The notes beneath the pieces are model-generated. The model was not told where the DNA came from, made no database searches, and worked only from the letters and a program-made list of their open reading frames with translations. A stretch of 64,000 bases of DNA from Opitutaceae bacterium (GTDB lineage: Bacteria; Verrucomicrobiota; Verrucomicrobiia; Opitutales; Opitutaceae). The stretch is from positions 24,444 through 88,443 of the forward strand of contig PLXR01000147.1 of assembly GCA_003151495.1 (NCBI GenBank), in the 5' to 3' direction. The translations under genes were made by a program, and so were the position numbers. Each line of letters opens with the position of its first letter. The stretch's first letter is position 1. Shown here piece after piece: positions 60,078 to 64,000 of the stretch.

Positions 60078-60617
60078 ATGACGCGAGCATGGGGCCTGGT
60101 CCTAGTCGCGGCGTTGCTGGCCCAGGGGTGCGCGCACTACCACCTCGGCGCCGGTCCCGCGCCCGCGTTCTCGACGATCTTCGTCGAGGCGACCGGCAAC
60201 AAGACCACCCTCGCCCAGTCCCAGGTCCTCTTCACCACCATGGTCCGGGAGGCCTTCATCAAGGACGGGCGGGTGGCCGTCGCGGCGAGCTCGGCCGACG
60301 CCGACGCGACGCTCGAGGTCACGCTCGTCACCTATCACCGCGACAATGCGGCGAACCGCGAGGACGACAACGGGCTCGCCCGAAAGTTCACTCTGAGGCT
60401 GACGGCAAGCTGCACGCTCCGCGACAACCGCAGCGGCCGGAAGCTCTTTGACGGGCGCCTGATCGAGGTCCAGCGTGAGGCCTTCACCGACAACGGGCTC
60501 GGCTCGGTGCCCTTCGGCACCAGCAACGACCAGCTCCAGTCCGAGTACAACACGCTCCCGCTCCTCGCCGAACAACTCAGCTCCAGGGTGACCCACGCCG
60601 TCCTGGACGTGTGGTGA
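60078..60617 (+). CDS. LptE-like LPS-assembly lipoprotein
   Basis: 179 residues, with a lipobox ending ALLAQGCAH (Cys18). The LptE-like core is FSTIFVEATGNKT, the helix QVLFTTMVREAFIKDGR and a C-terminal helix LLAEQLSSRVTHAVLD. LptE plugs LptD to place LPS in the outer membrane. It follows the BamD-like gene by 22 bases and precedes rpe. Sequence support is moderate because LptE is poorly conserved. Confidence 0.75.
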   Translation: MTRAWGLVLVAALLAQGCAHYHLGAGPAPAFSTIFVEATGNKTTLAQSQVLFTTMVREAFIKDGRVAVAASSADADATLEVTLVTYHRDNAANREDDNGLARKFTLRLTASCTLRDNRSGRKLFDGRLIEVQREAFTDNGLGSVPFGTSNDQLQSEYNTLPLLAEQLSSRVTHAVLDVW

Positions 60618-60634
60618 GCCCGGGTGCCCCCCGA

Positions 60635-61291
60635 ATGAAAGAGCCAATCCTCGCCCCCTCCCTCCTCGCCTCGGACCACGCGGAACTGGGCCAGGCGGCC
60701 GCGGCGGTCGCCGCGGCGGGACCCTCGTGGCTCCACCTGGACATCATGGACGGGCACTTCGTCCCAAACCTCTCCTTCGGGCCCGAGACCCTGGCCGCGC
60801 TCCGGCGCCACGGGTCGAAGCTCTTCTTCGACACGCACCTGATGATCTCCGAGCCCCACCGCTACATCGGGGCCTTCGCGAAGGCCGGCGCCGACCGGAT
60901 CACGATCCATGTCGAGCCCCCGGTCAACCACCTCGCCATATTCGGCGCTATCCGCTCCCACGGATGCAGGGCGGGACTGGCTCTCAACCCCGGGACCCCC
61001 GTCGAGGCCGTGGAGCCTTTCCTCGGCGAGGTCGACCTTGTCCTCGTGATGACGGTGCAGCCGGGCTTCGGCGGCCAAGCCTTCAGGGAGGACACGCTCC
61101 CGAAGATCGCCCAGGTCGACCGCTGGAGGTCCGAGCGGGGCCTCGAGCTGCGGATCGAGGTCGACGGGGGGATAGACCTTGCGACGGGCGCGCTCTGCCG
61201 GGCCAGGGGGGCCGACACCTTCGTCGCCGGGACCTCGTTCTTCAAGGCCGCCGACAAGTCCGCCTTTGCGGCGGCGTTCGCGGCCCTCTAG
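60635..61291 (+). CDS. rpe: Ribulose-phosphate 3-epimerase
   Basis: 218 residues from MKEPILAPSLLASDHAELG; a GTG at 60611 adds eight. The signatures LHLDIMDGHFVPNLSFG, MTVQPGFGGQAF and IEVDGGIDLATG carry the metal-binding His/Asp residues. It interconverts ribulose-5- and xylulose-5-phosphate. Its stop shares a palindromic CTAG with the stop of the convergent binding-protein gene (61288-61291). Confidence 0.95.
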   Translation: MKEPILAPSLLASDHAELGQAAAAVAAAGPSWLHLDIMDGHFVPNLSFGPETLAALRRHGSKLFFDTHLMISEPHRYIGAFAKAGADRITIHVEPPVNHLAIFGAIRSHGCRAGLALNPGTPVEAVEPFLGEVDLVLVMTVQPGFGGQAFREDTLPKIAQVDRWRSERGLELRIEVDGGIDLATGALCRARGADTFVAGTSFFKAADKSAFAAAFAAL

Positions 61292-62910
61292 GGCCCAGGG
61301 TCCCGCCCGCGGGCGATTCGCTCGGCCCGGGCGTAGTTTCTCCGGAAGAGCCCGTCCAGGTCCCGTGAGAGCCGAACCGAGTCCACCAGGTTCTTGGAGC
61401 CCAGCGCCCTCTTCACGGGCCCGAGCGCCTGGTCGTAGTCGACGGCCGACATGTCCTGGAGAACATCGAGGGCGCGCCTCCTAGCCGGCTCGGGCGCGGC
61501 GATGACCGCGCGCCAGGCGCTCACGAGCTCGGGATGGGTGTCCGAGGCCACCACGCGGATGACATAGGAGAGCTCCTGGAAGAGCTGGGCCGTCCACTCG
61601 TCGTGGTGGACGAGCACCTTGGACTGGGAGTAGGGGTTCGCTTCCGGGTCGCTCATGTAGCCGACCCGCTCCGCGGAGCCGTAGAAGTCCCTTCGCACCG
61701 GCAGGCGCCGCAGCGCGAACTGCCTGGGCCCCCCCGGGGTCCCCGCCCGGTAGTTCCAGAGCTTCTGCCCCTCGAGGGAGAGCGTGTACTCGATGAAGGC
61801 GAGCGCGACCCGCGGGTGCGGCGCGCCCCTGAGGAGCGCGATCGGGTCCACCGAGTACGCCGCCCCGCCGGGGGGCGAGACGTAGCCGAGCCTCTCCGGG
61901 CCGTCCGAACGCCTCCGGACGGCCTCCTGCTGCTCGCGCCCGTAAAAGTCGATGCACATCCCCGCCGCACAGTCGCCCGAGGCGACGTCGATCGGGGGCT
62001 TCTGGGAGGTGTCGGTGAAGTAGCGTGCGTTGGCCCCGACCAGCTGCAGGAGCCTGAGCCCGTCCACCCATCCCTGGCGGACGGCCGCGGCGGTCGCCCC
62101 GGCACCCGCCCCGGGCGGGAGCGCGTCCACCCTCTCGTGCATCTTCTGCTGGACCACGTTTTCGAATGCCGCCGCGATGGAGCCGCTCTTCGTCGGGTCG
62201 CACATGCCGACCTGCCCCAGGAACCGGGGATCGGCCAGGTCGTCCCACCGCCCGGGCTCCCGTTCGATGCCGAGGCGCCGCAGCGCGTCCCGGTTGAAGA
62301 GGATGCCGTAGGAACTCAGCACGGAGCCGTACCAGAGGCCGCCCTTGTCCCAATAGACCTCGCCCCCGAATGTCCTCGGGAGGGCGTCCTCCGTGAACCA
62401 TTCCGGATGAAGCCTGCCGATCCCGGAGTCGACAAGCCTGCCGCTCCGGGCCTGGCGCTCGAAGTCGAAGGGCCCGCCGCCGAAGAACAGGTCGATCCCG
62501 CAGCCCGCGTCGGAGCCGAGGAACGCGGCCCGCGCCTCCCTGGCGTCCCGCGGCGCGTCGGGCGCGAGCCTCCCGTTCTGGAATGCCGCCTGGATCTCGG
62601 CGCTCCAGGCCCTCCCCAGTTGCCCCGTCCAGAGGTTCCTGAACGAGGCGACGTACTCGCCCTCCAGGTAGCGCGCGATCTCGCTCGTCCCCCCGATCAT
62701 CCTCCAGTCGAGGAACACGGTCCTGCCGGTCCTCGCCTTGTACCAGTCCCCGAAGCCGAGCGTGAACTCGTGGCGGATCGCCTCGTTGTGGGGAGTGATG
62801 ATGACCAGCGTGTCGTCCGCCCCGCCCGGCGAGGCCCTGTGGGGCCTCAGGACGAAGGGCAGCGCGACCGATGCCACGAGGGCCAGGACGATGATCGCCC
62901 GTTTCAGCAT
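61288..62910 (-). CDS. Large ABC-type extracellular solute-binding protein
   Basis: 540 residues. A membrane anchor or signal peptide begins MLKRAIIVLALVASVALPFV with no lipobox. Two lobes with PBP-like features follow: VIITPHNEAIRHEFTLGF, GGTSEIARYLEGEYVASF, GYVSPPGGAAYSVDPIALL. The type resembles iron or anion binding proteins (FbpA-like) but is much longer than the usual ~340 residues, with extra central segments. It is directly downstream of the ATPase gene on the same strand. No permease is adjacent in the window. Confidence 0.85.
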   Translation of the reverse strand: MLKRAIIVLALVASVALPFVLRPHRASPGGADDTLVIITPHNEAIRHEFTLGFGDWYKARTGRTVFLDWRMIGGTSEIARYLEGEYVASFRNLWTGQLGRAWSAEIQAAFQNGRLAPDAPRDAREARAAFLGSDAGCGIDLFFGGGPFDFERQARSGRLVDSGIGRLHPEWFTEDALPRTFGGEVYWDKGGLWYGSVLSSYGILFNRDALRRLGIEREPGRWDDLADPRFLGQVGMCDPTKSGSIAAAFENVVQQKMHERVDALPPGAGAGATAAAVRQGWVDGLRLLQLVGANARYFTDTSQKPPIDVASGDCAAGMCIDFYGREQQEAVRRRSDGPERLGYVSPPGGAAYSVDPIALLRGAPHPRVALAFIEYTLSLEGQKLWNYRAGTPGGPRQFALRRLPVRRDFYGSAERVGYMSDPEANPYSQSKVLVHHDEWTAQLFQELSYVIRVVASDTHPELVSAWRAVIAAPEPARRRALDVLQDMSAVDYDQALGPVKRALGSKNLVDSVRLSRDLDGLFRRNYARAERIARGRDPGP

Positions 62911-62919
62911 CGCCCTCCC

Positions 62920-64000
62920 CTACTCTCCCAGGACGACGACGTCCTCGGGCCGGACGCTCGCGTGGAATTCCTCGGAACCGGAGCGGTCGACGAACCTGGG
63001 GTTGAGCTCGAGGATCTTGAGCGTCGTGGCCCCCGACACGAAGTCGTACTGGGCGTTCTCGCCCAGGTAGACGGACTGGCCGATCCGGCCCCGGACGCAG
63101 TTGCCCGTCGGCCTGTCCGCGGAGATGACCCAGCATTCCGGCCTGATCGAGACCGTGACTGCGGACCCGGCCGCCGGCGGCGACGCGGGCTCGCCAAGGA
63201 CCCCGTCGAAATCGCCGATCCCGGTCGTCACCCGGGCGCCGGCACCCGACACCGAGACCACGGTCCCCGGGATGAAGTTCGTCTCGCCGATGAAGTCCGC
63301 CACGGTCCTGCGGGCGGGGCGCCGGTAGATCTCCTGGGGCGTCCCGACCTGGAGGATCCGGCCCCCGTCGAGGATCGCCATCCTGTCCGAGACCGACAGC
63401 GCCTCCTTCTGGTCATGGGTCACGTAGACCGTGGTGAGCTTGAACTCCTTGCAGACCCTGCGGATCTCCATGCGCATCTCGAGGCGAAGCCTTGCGTCCA
63501 GGTTTGAGAGGGGCTCGTCCAGCAGGAGGCACCTCGGGCGTATCACGAGCGCCCGGGCGAGCGCCACCCGCTGCTGCTGGCCGCCGGAGAGCTGATGAGG
63601 GTACCGCTTCAGCATCTCGGGCGTGGAGTCGAGACTCGACTCGCGCAGCACCTCGGTCACGCGCCCTTCGAGATCGTCGACAGTGCCGGGGTGGACGCGG
63701 AGGGCTTCGCGTAGTTGGAACCCGATGCGAAGCGTCGGGTCGAGTGCGGCGGACGGGTCCTGGGGAACGTATGCCACCTTGGCCCCACGCAGTTGCCTCA
63801 GCTCGCCGGACTTGAGCTCGAGGAGGTTCTCGCCGTCGAGGCGAATCTCGCCCGCCGAGATATTGAGACCCCGCCGGGCATGCCCGAGGAGCGCGAGGGC
63901 GACGGTCGTCTTGCCCGAGCCGGACTCGCCGACGAGACCGAACAGCTCCGCGGCCTGTACGGAAAAGGACACGTCGCTCACCACGTCGGCACCGCTCGAG
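62920..64000 (-). CDS. ABC transporter ATPase, 5' end beyond the window edge
   Basis: At least 360 codons; the frame stays open to 64000, so the true start lies outside. The Walker A is LVGESGSGKTT, the Q-loop is VPQDPSAALDPT, the signature LSGGQQQRVALARAL, Walker B LLLDEPLSNLDAR and the H-loop VTHDQKEALS. The N-terminal half resembles Dpp/Opp-type ATPases (NLLELKSGELRQLRGAKV), while the C-terminal part is Pot/Fbp-like with VADFIGETNFIPG and a TOBE domain at the end. It energises import with the binding protein 9 bases downstream. The permease partner is not adjacent. Confidence 0.88.
   Translation of the reverse strand, partial: SSGADVVSDVSFSVQAAELFGLVGESGSGKTTVALALLGHARRGLNISAGEIRLDGENLLELKSGELRQLRGAKVAYVPQDPSAALDPTLRIGFQLREALRVHPGTVDDLEGRVTEVLRESSLDSTPEMLKRYPHQLSGGQQQRVALARALVIRPRCLLLDEPLSNLDARLRLEMRMEIRRVCKEFKLTTVYVTHDQKEALSVSDRMAILDGGRILQVGTPQEIYRRPARRTVADFIGETNFIPGTVVSVSGAGARVTTGIGDFDGVLGEPASPPAAGSAVTVSIRPECWVISADRPTGNCVRGRIGQSVYLGENAQYDFVSGATTLKILELNPRFVDRSGSEEFHASVRPEDVVVLGE

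Noticed and set aside
61534..63507. Long plus-strand open frame across the binding-protein and ATPase genes
   Set aside because: Covers two genes antisense and shows only Pro/Arg/Asp-rich shadow sequence.

Overview
The window is about 64 kb of GC-rich DNA from a diderm bacterium. It is densely coded on both strands, mostly with housekeeping and metabolic genes. I infer Verrucomicrobiota, probably Opitutaceae or a close relative. The evidence is two C-terminal repeats of about 135 residues on a secreted isoamylase (a type I associate with Opitutus-like secreted proteins), a DUF5069 protein, a ClpS gene overlapping a DUF2017-like gene, an orphan duplicated MacB/ADOP permease, and an rpmF-plsX-fabH-bamD-like-lptE-like-rpe block. 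LptE- and BamD-like proteins and several lipoproteins indicate an outer membrane. There is no rRNA, tRNA, CRISPR array, intact insertion sequence or prophage that I can support.

Layout. 0-3.4 kb: the 5' end of a leftward exported protein, then an unrecognised lipoprotein overlapping a large single-span protein with a disordered linker. 3.4-7.3 kb: a threonine-dehydratase-like enzyme, a remnant of a RelE/ParE toxin, and a rightward operon of two amidohydrolases plus a Rieske ferredoxin. 7.3-11.7 kb: an ECF sigma factor overlapping a membrane-protein gene, divergent from a small exported protein across an AT-rich inverted repeat, then a GH78 rhamnosidase. 11.7-19.3 kb: a leftward run of a YfhO-like membrane protein, glgA, phrB, a TIGR01777 epimerase and ndk. 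19.8-27.6 kb: rnr, DUF5069, a family-B DNA polymerase with a small membrane protein, a GT28/GT1-like glycosyltransferase, an HD protein and a BON protein. 27.6-30.1 kb: an exported esterase, an exported nucleobase/nucleoside deaminase and a CAP-domain lipoprotein. 30.1-35.4 kb: a TIR-transmembrane-TolB-like-TPR protein followed by a hybrid histidine kinase.

35.4-39 kb: proS-clpS-DUF2017-like and a Thivi_2564-type membrane peptide, divergent from a small anchored protein that appears to be preceded by a translationally coupled leader ORF. 39.3-48.1 kb: ADOP permease, argA, a WXXGXW lipoprotein, RidA, an NCS2 purine permease, a fused Fe(III)-type ABC permease and an EamA exporter. 48.2-53.3 kb: a secreted isoamylase and an exported adenosine deaminase. 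53.3-56.6 kb: uppP-trpD-glmM (leftward), joining peptidoglycan precursor and carrier-lipid steps with one tryptophan step. 56.7-61.3 kb: bL32, fatty-acid/phospholipid initiation (PlsX, FabH) and envelope assembly factors, with rpe. 61.3-64 kb: a solute-binding protein and an ABC ATPase, the latter cut by the window edge.

Themes are polysaccharide handling (glgA, isoamylase, rhamnosidase), envelope biogenesis, and extracytoplasmic purine deamination that could feed the NCS2 permease. The least explained parts are the lipoprotein/linker protein pair, the amidohydrolase-amidohydrolase-Rieske operon, the TIR-TPR protein, the leader ORF at 38.3 kb and the mosaic ABC ATPase. Functional calls rest on motifs read by eye; no database search was run.
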